Positions 36,382 to 44,442 of a DNA stretch of 64,000 nt are shown here, piece after piece. The DNA is from Flavobacterium sp. GTDB lineage: Bacteria; Bacteroidota; Bacteroidia; Flavobacteriales; Flavobacteriaceae. Location of the stretch: the NCBI GenBank assembly GCA_021740105.1, contig JAIPAM010000002.1:248001-312000 (forward strand). The letters are read 5' to 3'. Both the position numbers and the translations under genes were made by a program. Every line of letters begins with the position of its first letter. The stretch's first letter is position 1. The notes under the pieces are model-generated. The model searched no databases. It was not told the origin of the DNA and worked only from the letters and a program-made list of their open reading frames with translations.

Positions 36382-38100
36382 TTATTGAACGATTAATTTT
36401 ATTGTTTTTGAAAATTTTACCGATTGAATTTTAACAAAATAAATACCATTAATTATACCATTAATTTCAACATTGTTGCTTTTTGATAATTCAAATTGAG
36501 TTACAGCTTGCTTCTTTACTATCTGACTGTTTGTATTCACAATAGTAATTTCGCTATCCTCAATATAATTATTTGGAAATTGAATGTTGAAATTGTTTTT
36601 TGCTGGATTTGGGTGTAGAATAACCCGATATTCAATTTCGAAATTTTCATTTGCTAAAGCTGACAAATAGGAAGGTCCTACATCCGCTAAATTCAGTGGA
36701 CGATTTGTAACTGTTCCGGTAGTATATTCTTCACAACCAACATCTTTTTGAGTTACTGTTGTTGGCCTTGGTCTACCTGCAATATCAAATAATAAGCCTG
36801 GATCATCATTAATATTTGCAATATCTAAAATCGCGGGATAACTTGCATTTGCATTGTTTACTGGGCTACTAGCTGTTAAGCCGAAATATCCATTTGCATT
36901 AAGCGCTAAAAAAGGATTTGTATTGGTCATGCCGAAAGGGATAGTAATTCCAAGAGTACCTTGATGGATATTACCTGCCCAAGTGGTTCCATTATTTGCA
37001 TTTGAAAATAAGTTTCCAGAAGCTTTTCTGAAAATATTATTTGCCCAAGTATTGTTAGTTGGACCATTACCTCCTAGGTCCATGTCTCCACAATTGTAAA
37101 AAGTATTATGAATAAAGTTAATGTTACTCAGATTCAATGTTCTTGGAGAATCGGTAGTTGGAGGAACTAATGGAGCAACGTAAACATAGGTAATGGCATC
37201 GGCTGAACTTCCAACACCTGAATTTTCAAAATAATTATTGTAACAATAAATGTTATTTGCTTCCTTAACTCTTATTCCACCAGCATTAATAAAGAAATTG
37301 CTATAGGCAACATTGTTGTCTCCATTTCTAAAACATAACATCGCATTTTGCTGATTAGTAAAGGTGCAATAGCGAACGATATTTTCTTGGCATTTAATAG
37401 ACACCGTTTCACTATCGCCAAGTCCAGTATTATTGAAATAACAATATTCAACAATTGTTCTGGATTTATTTAAATATTCGGCACCTAAACCTATTCTCAC
37501 AGGTTCATTTCCGTTATCGCCACCCAATCCATAATAATTTTGAAACGAGCAATAACTTATTTTATGATAACCAAGAACAGTTGCAGAAGTTGAAATTTGA
37601 ATGGTACATCCAATTATCGCTGCTGCAGGTTTTTTCTCCATATTGCAATACGTGATTTCATTGTATTGCGTTCCAGCTTTAATTTCGATGTATTTTTTAG
37701 CATAATAATTACTAAAATTCAAGTGGGTTAATTTATTTCTACTACCATAAACTTCAATTAAATAAGCTGAACCTATATCGCCTTGAGTAAATTGAAAACC
37801 ACTAAATGTGATATTATTTCCATTGATATTGATATCTCCATATGAATTTAAAAAAACACCGCCTGGAGTTTGGGCTATAACAGAAATATTATTATTGTTT
37901 ATGTCTAAAGTTACATTGGTATAAGTTCCATTTGCAAGGACAATAATATCACCTGAAGCCGAATTATTACAAGCCGTTTGTAAGGCATTTATTGAATTTA
38001 CATTAATTGTTGCTGCACTTGTTGTAACTGAACCTGCAAAATTGAATAAAACACAAGCAACTATAATAGTGAGATTTTTAATATTTAATAGATTTTTCAT
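36382..38100 (-). CDS. PL6-like polysaccharide lyase with T9SS sorting domain
   Basis: A 572-residue exported protein. A signal peptide ends near SAA (30). A right-handed beta-helix of chondroitinase-B type spans about 31-440. The catalytic-like Lys236 (VSIKCQEN) and Arg258 (LCFRNGDN) are separated by 22 residues. YNNYFENSG and LNLSNINFIHNTFYNCGDM follow. After the helix comes a linker and a T9SS type A C-terminal domain (LHPNPAKNNFNIQFP, then GIYFVKIQS and a basic end). It should act outside the cell, complementing the non-T9SS PL6 at 33199. Confidence 0.88.
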   Translation of the reverse strand: MKNLLNIKNLTIIVACVLFNFAGSVTTSAATINVNSINALQTACNNSASGDIIVLANGTYTNVTLDINNNNISVIAQTPGGVFLNSYGDININGNNITFSGFQFTQGDIGSAYLIEVYGSRNKLTHLNFSNYYAKKYIEIKAGTQYNEITYCNMEKKPAAAIIGCTIQISTSATVLGYHKISYCSFQNYYGLGGDNGNEPVRIGLGAEYLNKSRTIVEYCYFNNTGLGDSETVSIKCQENIVRYCTFTNQQNAMLCFRNGDNNVAYSNFFINAGGIRVKEANNIYCYNNYFENSGVGSSADAITYVYVAPLVPPTTDSPRTLNLSNINFIHNTFYNCGDMDLGGNGPTNNTWANNIFRKASGNLFSNANNGTTWAGNIHQGTLGITIPFGMTNTNPFLALNANGYFGLTASSPVNNANASYPAILDIANINDDPGLLFDIAGRPRPTTVTQKDVGCEEYTTGTVTNRPLNLADVGPSYLSALANENFEIEYRVILHPNPAKNNFNIQFPNNYIEDSEITIVNTNSQIVKKQAVTQFELSKSNNVEINGIINGIYFVKIQSVKFSKTIKLIVQ

Positions 38101-38113
38101 ATCGCAATATTAT

Positions 38114-39925
38114 TTATTTCTTGATAAATTTAATTATTCTAGGAATGGAATTATTAATGATTTCAGCAAAGTAAATTCCTGAACTCAAATTAGTTACATC
38201 AAAAGTAAGTTCGAAGTTATCAGAAGTGAAATTGATTGTATCTATTTGTTTAATAACAATTTGTCCAGTACTATTTACTATTGAAATAGTACAATTTTTA
38301 TCAAAAGGTTGATTAGCATGAATCGAAACCTGAGAACTCACCGGGTTGGGACTTAAATTCATTGAAAAACCAGTGTTGTTATTTTGAAATTGATTAGTAT
38401 CTAACAATCGAGCTAGTCGGTCATTTAATTGTGCTAAATACAAACTAGGAATTGCTATAATTCGAGTTCCTAACGATTGAATAATTCCAATTGGCTCCGT
38501 GGTTGCGTCTCCAACGCCGGTTACATCAGGACATATACAACCAATAGCCCAATTAATAGCATCACCTGGAGGATCTTGGATTACCATTCTATTGGCAGTA
38601 CAATTCCAAAACATGATTTGGCCACCAGACCATCCGTGGCCGCTTCCCATGACCAATCTATTTTGAATATTCATACTGCCATTACCAGTTAAATTGTCAA
38701 ATAAAATTCCGGTTGACCAACGGTGATGCGGTCCAATATCACTTTGTTGAAGGGTTGCTGAACTATTATAAAAAACATTAGGTCCACAAGTTCTACTTCC
38801 GTTTACATAATCATGTCGGCCATTTCTTGTAATACAATTTTGAACCAAAGAGCGCTGGCCATCAACATTAAAGGAATACCGACGACCTCCATCAATAATT
38901 GATTTTGGGTCGTACATTTTGCAAGCATCAACAGTAATAAAACTTGCATCAGAATTGACATGTACTGCTGAATATCCGAAATAATAAACTTCTAAATTTT
39001 TAGCCCAAGCATTGAATATTTTATCAAATGCCACTGCTTCCCAACCGTGATTTTCATCTGTTGATGAAGCATAAGTTGAAGAAATTCTCATGTTTTCGAT
39101 ACCACAGTTATTTATTCTATTATCGGTAAACTTCACCAATTCGGCGGTAGAATAAACGGGATCAATAACATCCATTATTGGAGCATCCAAAGTAATCACA
39201 TTGCCATTTATATTGTCAATTTTTCTCTCGGAATCCATATCATAAGCACTTGCAGTCCAATTTACTGCCAAAGGATCAATATTGGACAATAAATTCATTC
39301 CTAATAAGCTAATCCAAGCATCATTTGGAATTCGATGAACAAAAACTTTATCGCCTCTGGCAAATGTGTGACCCGAAGCAACGGTAATTTGCTTTTTACC
39401 GATGGCTACATACGAATCTGTAATTGCTTTTCTAGTAGAACTTGAAGAAATATAAGAAGTTCCTGAAGTTCCCAAAAAGTTAATAAGTGTATGCTGAGCT
39501 GTTTTAGTCGCAATAAAATTAGTGCCAGATCCATTAAATCCGACTCCACGAAGAACAATTCCACTAGCCGAAATAGTAATGGTGTTACTAATATTGTAGG
39601 TTCCTGCAGCAAACAATATGGTTCCGCGATAACCACTGGCATCAATAGGCATTGCTGCAACTTGGTTTATCGCGTTTTGAATGTTGGCTAAATTATCCCC
39701 AGCAACAGGATTTACTGTTAGTACTACGCCAATTGTTGGTGTTGGTGCTTCACCATTCATAAAACCCACACCACTAAAATCAGGAATTACATTGCCCCTA
39801 CCATCTGGAGTGTATACTAAATTTCCATTGGATCCCATGGAAACCAAACTTGAGGTTTGACCATGGGTAACACCTTGTATTAAAACAATTAAAAAAAGTA
39901 GAAAATATATTCTTGATTTATTCAT
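38114..39925 (-). CDS. T9SS-secreted right-handed beta-helix protein, unassigned lyase or hydrolase
   Basis: About 603 residues from ATG 39925; a TTG at 39934 is in frame but less likely. Signal peptide ends near HGQ. A pectate-lyase-3-like start (NIQNAINQVAAMP, GTILFAAGTYNISNTITI) leads into a beta-helix whose coils carry GIENMRISS, NAWAKNLEVYYFGYSAVHVN, GRRYSFNVDGQRSLVQNCIT and IGPHHRWSTGILFDNL. His- and Arg-rich faces could form an active site. It ends in a T9SS domain (LSPNPVSSQVSIH, GIYFAEI). It resembles the beta-helix protein at 52344 in layout. No family known to me fits; a new lyase is possible. Confidence 0.75.
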   Translation of the reverse strand: MNKSRIYFLLFLIVLIQGVTHGQTSSLVSMGSNGNLVYTPDGRGNVIPDFSGVGFMNGEAPTPTIGVVLTVNPVAGDNLANIQNAINQVAAMPIDASGYRGTILFAAGTYNISNTITISASGIVLRGVGFNGSGTNFIATKTAQHTLINFLGTSGTSYISSSSTRKAITDSYVAIGKKQITVASGHTFARGDKVFVHRIPNDAWISLLGMNLLSNIDPLAVNWTASAYDMDSERKIDNINGNVITLDAPIMDVIDPVYSTAELVKFTDNRINNCGIENMRISSTYASSTDENHGWEAVAFDKIFNAWAKNLEVYYFGYSAVHVNSDASFITVDACKMYDPKSIIDGGRRYSFNVDGQRSLVQNCITRNGRHDYVNGSRTCGPNVFYNSSATLQQSDIGPHHRWSTGILFDNLTGNGSMNIQNRLVMGSGHGWSGGQIMFWNCTANRMVIQDPPGDAINWAIGCICPDVTGVGDATTEPIGIIQSLGTRIIAIPSLYLAQLNDRLARLLDTNQFQNNNTGFSMNLSPNPVSSQVSIHANQPFDKNCTISIVNSTGQIVIKQIDTINFTSDNFELTFDVTNLSSGIYFAEIINNSIPRIIKFIKK

Positions 39926-39944
39926 TTTATACAAGTTACCGCCA

Positions 39945-41567
39945 TTATTTTTTTGCTAATTCACTTTTAAAGTAAACTAACATTTTAGCTTTCATCTCTT
40001 TAGAAATCTCAGCATAATTTTTATCGTTGACAACGTTCACCCTTTCCAAAGGATCATTAACATAATCGTACATTTCAGAAGCATAAACTTGAGATTCGTT
40101 AAAAGGTTGCTTACTTGTAAAGTTATTCATCCAAATAGTATATCTGTATTTATCGGTTCTTAAACTGTATCCCATCATTTTAGAATCGGTATACCCTTTC
40201 TTAATCATTTCCAATTTCTTTAATTTTCTAGGATACTGACTAATGGAGTAATCGTTAACTTTTGCACTATTATTTAGCATCAGTGGCTTCAAACTAATAC
40301 CATCTAATTTATTTGGAATAGTCACACCTGCTAAATCACAAATAGTTGGAAATACGTCAACAAATTCAGTTAATGAATTCGTTTTTCCAGGTTTTATACC
40401 AGGTCCTGCAATAATTAAAGGAGCTCTAGTCGCTTCTTCAAAATTGGTGTGTTTGTGCCACAAATCATGATCCCCTAAATGCCAACCGTGATCTCCCCAA
40501 AGTACAATTATAGTACTGTTTAAAGTGCCTAGAGATTCTAATGTGTTCAATAATACTCCTACTTGCGCATCTAAATAAGATACAGCTGCATAGTAACCGT
40601 GAATTAATTCTTTTTGTTTTTCAAGCTTCAAACCAATTCGAAGAGAATCGGCGGGTAAAGTTGTAAATTCAGGAATGTCTAAATAATTTCGTAATTCACC
40701 CGATTGATGATAGGCAATTAAAGGTCCGTTTTTTGAATGTTCTTGAAAAGAGGCTATAGGCATGTCCTCTCTTTTATATAAATCCCAATATTTTTTTGGT
40801 GACACAAAAGGTAAATGCGGTTTAGAAAATCCTACTGCCATAAAAAATGGTTTAGTACCTTTAGAAAGTTTTATAATTTGTTCTTTTGCCAAAAGAGCAT
40901 TAACTCCATCTTGATATGCATTGTCTGGTACATCAATACACTCAACAGAGGGACCTTTGATACTTTTTGGATTCTCATCATTAGAAGCCAAATCTTTATT
41001 TTGTTGTTTTCGCTCGGCAATGATTTCAGGAGTCATTCTTGCTTTCGTTTCTGACAACTGATATTGACCATTTGCGGGAGAACCTAAATTAGCTGGAAAA
41101 TCAGATTCTTTCGATTTTAAATAAGGAATACTCCAGGAAACCGGATCCACACCACCGATCGCACTCGAAGGATGGTAAATTTTTCCAATTCCAGAGGTTT
41201 CATAACCTTGGCTAATTAAGTACTGTGGTAGCGTTACTAAATCTGGATTCACATCACGCATTTGAGTTGTTAAATTCCAAACCTGAGTCACGTCAGGACG
41301 AGTTCCCGTCATTATACTTGCTCTTGTAGGTCCGCAAATTGCTTGTTGACAATAATTTTTATTAAAAACGGTTGCCATTTTAGCTAATCTATCGATGTTT
41401 GGAGTTTTTACCAATGTGTTTCCATAACAACCTAAAATTGGCTTTAAATCATCAACAGCAATGAATAAAATGTTCGGCTTATTGGCCTTATTCTGTTGTG
41501 CGATTATTCCATTTGAAACAAACAAAAAACAAAAAACGGAAAGTAATTTTATAAATTTTGTATTCAT
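39945..41567 (-). CDS. S1-family sulfatase, iduronate-2-sulfatase-like (paralog 2)
   Basis: A 540-residue exported sulfatase with signal peptide 1-24. FIAVDDLKPILGCYGN and CQQAICGPTRASIMTGTRPD (Cys78 modified) are present, then KPHLPFVSPKKYWDLYKRED and LWGDHGWHLGDHDLWHKHTN. The metal- and sulfate-binding residues look intact. It is closer to paralog 3 (41579) than to paralog 1 by eye, sharing an insertion after YQL/ETKA that ends with SVEC-like sequence. Separated from paralog 3 by 11 bases, consistent with tandem duplication. Different sulfate positions are a likely reason for retention. Confidence 0.93.
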   Translation of the reverse strand: MNTKFIKLLSVFCFLFVSNGIIAQQNKANKPNILFIAVDDLKPILGCYGNTLVKTPNIDRLAKMATVFNKNYCQQAICGPTRASIMTGTRPDVTQVWNLTTQMRDVNPDLVTLPQYLISQGYETSGIGKIYHPSSAIGGVDPVSWSIPYLKSKESDFPANLGSPANGQYQLSETKARMTPEIIAERKQQNKDLASNDENPKSIKGPSVECIDVPDNAYQDGVNALLAKEQIIKLSKGTKPFFMAVGFSKPHLPFVSPKKYWDLYKREDMPIASFQEHSKNGPLIAYHQSGELRNYLDIPEFTTLPADSLRIGLKLEKQKELIHGYYAAVSYLDAQVGVLLNTLESLGTLNSTIIVLWGDHGWHLGDHDLWHKHTNFEEATRAPLIIAGPGIKPGKTNSLTEFVDVFPTICDLAGVTIPNKLDGISLKPLMLNNSAKVNDYSISQYPRKLKKLEMIKKGYTDSKMMGYSLRTDKYRYTIWMNNFTSKQPFNESQVYASEMYDYVNDPLERVNVVNDKNYAEISKEMKAKMLVYFKSELAKK

Positions 41568-41578
41568 CAGCTTAATAA

Positions 41579-43186
41579 TTATTTAGAAACTTTTGATTTA
41601 AAATAGTCAACCATTTTTTTATCCAAATTTGCAGCCACAGTAGCATATTTTTTATCATAAGCCACATTTACTTTTTCCAATGGATCTTTGTTATAATCAT
41701 ATAATTCTAATGTGTAAACTTTATCGGCGCTATACGGTTGATCACTGGTGAAATTCTTCATCCAAACTGTATAACGGTATTGTTCTGTGCGCATTGAATA
41801 ACCCATTAATTTTCCTTTACCATCTTCTTTTTTTATGTCACCTTTTGGCATTTTTCTTGGATATTGACTCATCGCGTACTCCTTAACTGCAACTTTATTA
41901 TTTTTCATTATTGGAACTAAGCTTTTACCATCTAAATTTGTCGGAACTTTTCCTCCCGATAATTCACAAAGTGTTGGGAAAATGTCAACAAATTCAGTCA
42001 TAGATTTGCTTTGTCCTGGTTTTAATCCGGGAGCAGCAATAATTAATGGCGCTTTTGTAGCCTGCTCATAATTGGTGTGTTTTCCCCACATATCATGATC
42101 ACCTAGGTGCCACCCGTGATCTCCCCATAAAACAATAATGGTATTATTTAAGGTACCCAATTTTTCTAAGGTGTTCAATAATATTCCTACTTGAGCATCT
42201 GTATAAGATACTGCAGAATAATAAGCATGAACGAGTTCTTTTTGTTTAGCAATAGCTAATTTAAATTCGTTATTGTCATTTTTATCAAATTTAGCAAACT
42301 CTTTAACCCCGGTATAATTAGTCAATTCCCCTGGATATTGGTACGAAAAAACTTGACTATTTAAAGCATGCTCTTGAAATTCTGCAACTGGCATGTCTTC
42401 TCTTTGGTACAAATCCCAATATTTTTTTGGAGACACAAACGGCAGGTGTGGTTTATGAAAACCTACCGCCATAAAAAACGGTTTATTCTCTTTAGATAAT
42501 TTCTTAATTTGCTTTTCAGCGATTAAGGCGATCACTCCATCTTCATAGGCATTATCTGGTAAATCCAGACATTCAAAAGCAGGACCTCTTGCGCTTCCTC
42601 CGTCTTCATCTAAGTCTTCTTTACTTGATTTCTTTTTCTCTTTTCCATCTTTATTTACAGTAGCTTCATTAGCTTGAAGGGCTTTTAATTCAGGTGACTG
42701 ATAATGCTTTTTAACTGGAGCTCCATTAGCATAATCAGAATCTTTAGCAAAAAAGAAAGGTACTGACCAAGATTGTGTATCTACTTTTTTATCAACACAA
42801 CTGGGATGAAATATTTTTCCCACACCAGAAGTTGTATATCCTTGACCCATAAAATACTGTGGCAAAGTCAAAATATCTGGATTCATGTCGCGCATTTTCG
42901 TTTTTAAATCACGAACTTTTGTGTAATCTGGACGCATTCCTGTAAGTAAACTCGCACGTGTTGGTCCGCAAACCGCTTGTTGGCAATAATTATTAAGAAA
43001 CACAGTTCCCATATTGGCCAATCTATCAATATTTGGAGTTTTTACCAAGGTATTTCCGTAACAACCCAATAAAGGCTTCAAGTCGTCAACAGCGATAAAA
43101 ATTACGTTTGGTTTTGTTTTATCTTGAGCAATTACTGGTGAAAATGATAGTATTCCTAAAAGTGCTGTAGCGATTAATTTTTTCAT
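41579..43186 (-). CDS. S1-family sulfatase, iduronate-2-sulfatase-like (paralog 3)
   Basis: A 535-residue exported sulfatase with signal peptide 1-20. FIAVDDLKPLLGCYGN and CQQAVCGPTRASLLTGMRPD (Cys73 modified) are followed by KPHLPFVSPKKYWDLYQRED and LWGDHGWHLGDHDMWGKHTN. The segment near residue 170-205 is Lys/Glu-rich (VNKDGKEKKKSSKEDLDED), a variable loop by comparison with the paralogs. The C-terminal subdomain ends DPLEKVNVAYDKKYATVAAN. It is upstream of paralog 2 in the same transcript. Confidence 0.93.
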   Translation of the reverse strand: MKKLIATALLGILSFSPVIAQDKTKPNVIFIAVDDLKPLLGCYGNTLVKTPNIDRLANMGTVFLNNYCQQAVCGPTRASLLTGMRPDYTKVRDLKTKMRDMNPDILTLPQYFMGQGYTTSGVGKIFHPSCVDKKVDTQSWSVPFFFAKDSDYANGAPVKKHYQSPELKALQANEATVNKDGKEKKKSSKEDLDEDGGSARGPAFECLDLPDNAYEDGVIALIAEKQIKKLSKENKPFFMAVGFHKPHLPFVSPKKYWDLYQREDMPVAEFQEHALNSQVFSYQYPGELTNYTGVKEFAKFDKNDNNEFKLAIAKQKELVHAYYSAVSYTDAQVGILLNTLEKLGTLNNTIIVLWGDHGWHLGDHDMWGKHTNYEQATKAPLIIAAPGLKPGQSKSMTEFVDIFPTLCELSGGKVPTNLDGKSLVPIMKNNKVAVKEYAMSQYPRKMPKGDIKKEDGKGKLMGYSMRTEQYRYTVWMKNFTSDQPYSADKVYTLELYDYNKDPLEKVNVAYDKKYATVAANLDKKMVDYFKSKVSK

Positions 43187-43247
43187 TATTATATATTATT
43201 TTTATTTATTTTAAGACTTAGTGAATTGTGTTTGGTTTAACGATAAA

Positions 43248-44420
43248 TTATTTTAAAACCCATAAAATAGGATTTCGAACGGGCATATTTCTCACAATTT
43301 CAGGAGTAGTAAAATTGGCGTTAAGCGATTTCCATAATTCTATATATTTTTTATTTTTAAAAGCCAATCCACCAAAAAGTAAACTAGATTGACGCACTGG
43401 CCATTCATCCCAGTACATTACGTCGTGTTGGTATTTCCATAATGACTTATTTTCAATAAAAGGAAACATGAATTTTATTCCTAATTCAATGTTTTTCCCA
43501 TCGCCTGTGGTATAATTAAAAAGGTTGTCATTTTTGGTTGTTAATATCTGACAAATACTAGTCATTGCATCCAAATTAAATAACGAATAACCATAGGGTT
43601 TTGTTCTTTTTAATTCCAATGGAAAACTACCATCTTTTTCTATTTGATTGGGTAATAGCGTATTTTTATAAAAATTCCTACAGAAAACCATCGTTTTTTC
43701 ATCACCTATTAAATTGGCAAAAGCGGCTACTTGCATTGTCCAACAAACGCTATGATTATTTCCATTATCGCGTTCTGCAATTCCATATTCATGAGTGGTT
43801 ATCCAGTTTAAATAATTGGTAAACCATTGAATAATTGAGTTGTAATCTGCAATTGAAAGAGCGGAGGAATCTTGAATTGCTTGTATTGCTTTAGTCACTT
43901 CAACCAAATGAACAGTATCTATAATTCCTATTCCCCTTCCAGTAGACACGCCTTTTATAGCTTGAGCATAAAGCAAATTGGGATTCATTTTAGTTGCTTC
44001 ATTTACGAACCAAGCTTTTAAATGTTCTGCTAATTTTAGAGCATATTTTTTATCATTTGTTAAAACATAAGCTGAAGCCAAAGCGCCTGACAATTGGCTG
44101 AAATGGATTAATGCTTCGCGATGTTCAGTAAAATTTGCAGGATTGGTCAAGCCATCTTTACGAATATAAGGACCATTGGGGTTTTTATCATCCGGCCACC
44201 AATAATCTCCCTCTGAATAGAAATCGTGGTTGCTTCCTGTACTTCTTTCGCAAAATGAAGAGGTAATTGTTTTAGGAGCTTCTGTAATATAAACATTGGC
44301 ATTTTTAAGTTCGCGACTCCTTTCAATTTCATTTAAATTAAAAGCCATTTTCATATTGGAACAACTCAATAGAGAGGCCCATAAAAATAAAATTAAAACT
44401 TTTTTACCGTTATTTTTCAT
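43248..44420 (-). CDS. PL38/PL5-like alginate-lyase-fold lipoprotein
   Basis: A 390-residue paralog of the lyase at 27798. The N-terminus is a lipoprotein signal ending ASLLSC (Cys20). Family blocks are DFYSEGDYWWPDDKNPNG, YIRKDGLTNPANF, LLYAQAIKGVSTGRGIGIID, Asn222-His223 in GNNHSVCWTMQ, and KPYGYSLFN. The active-site pattern is preserved. The lipid anchor implies outer-membrane (surface or inner-leaflet) placement, whereas the other copy is soluble. The two may work on different sides of the membrane or on differently sulfated chains. PL38 is my best family guess. Confidence 0.82.
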   Translation of the reverse strand: MKNNGKKVLILFLWASLLSCSNMKMAFNLNEIERSRELKNANVYITEAPKTITSSFCERSTGSNHDFYSEGDYWWPDDKNPNGPYIRKDGLTNPANFTEHREALIHFSQLSGALASAYVLTNDKKYALKLAEHLKAWFVNEATKMNPNLLYAQAIKGVSTGRGIGIIDTVHLVEVTKAIQAIQDSSALSIADYNSIIQWFTNYLNWITTHEYGIAERDNGNNHSVCWTMQVAAFANLIGDEKTMVFCRNFYKNTLLPNQIEKDGSFPLELKRTKPYGYSLFNLDAMTSICQILTTKNDNLFNYTTGDGKNIELGIKFMFPFIENKSLWKYQHDVMYWDEWPVRQSSLLFGGLAFKNKKYIELWKSLNANFTTPEIVRNMPVRNPILWVLK

Positions 44421-44442
44421 TTGAAAGGATTAAAAAACTCAA

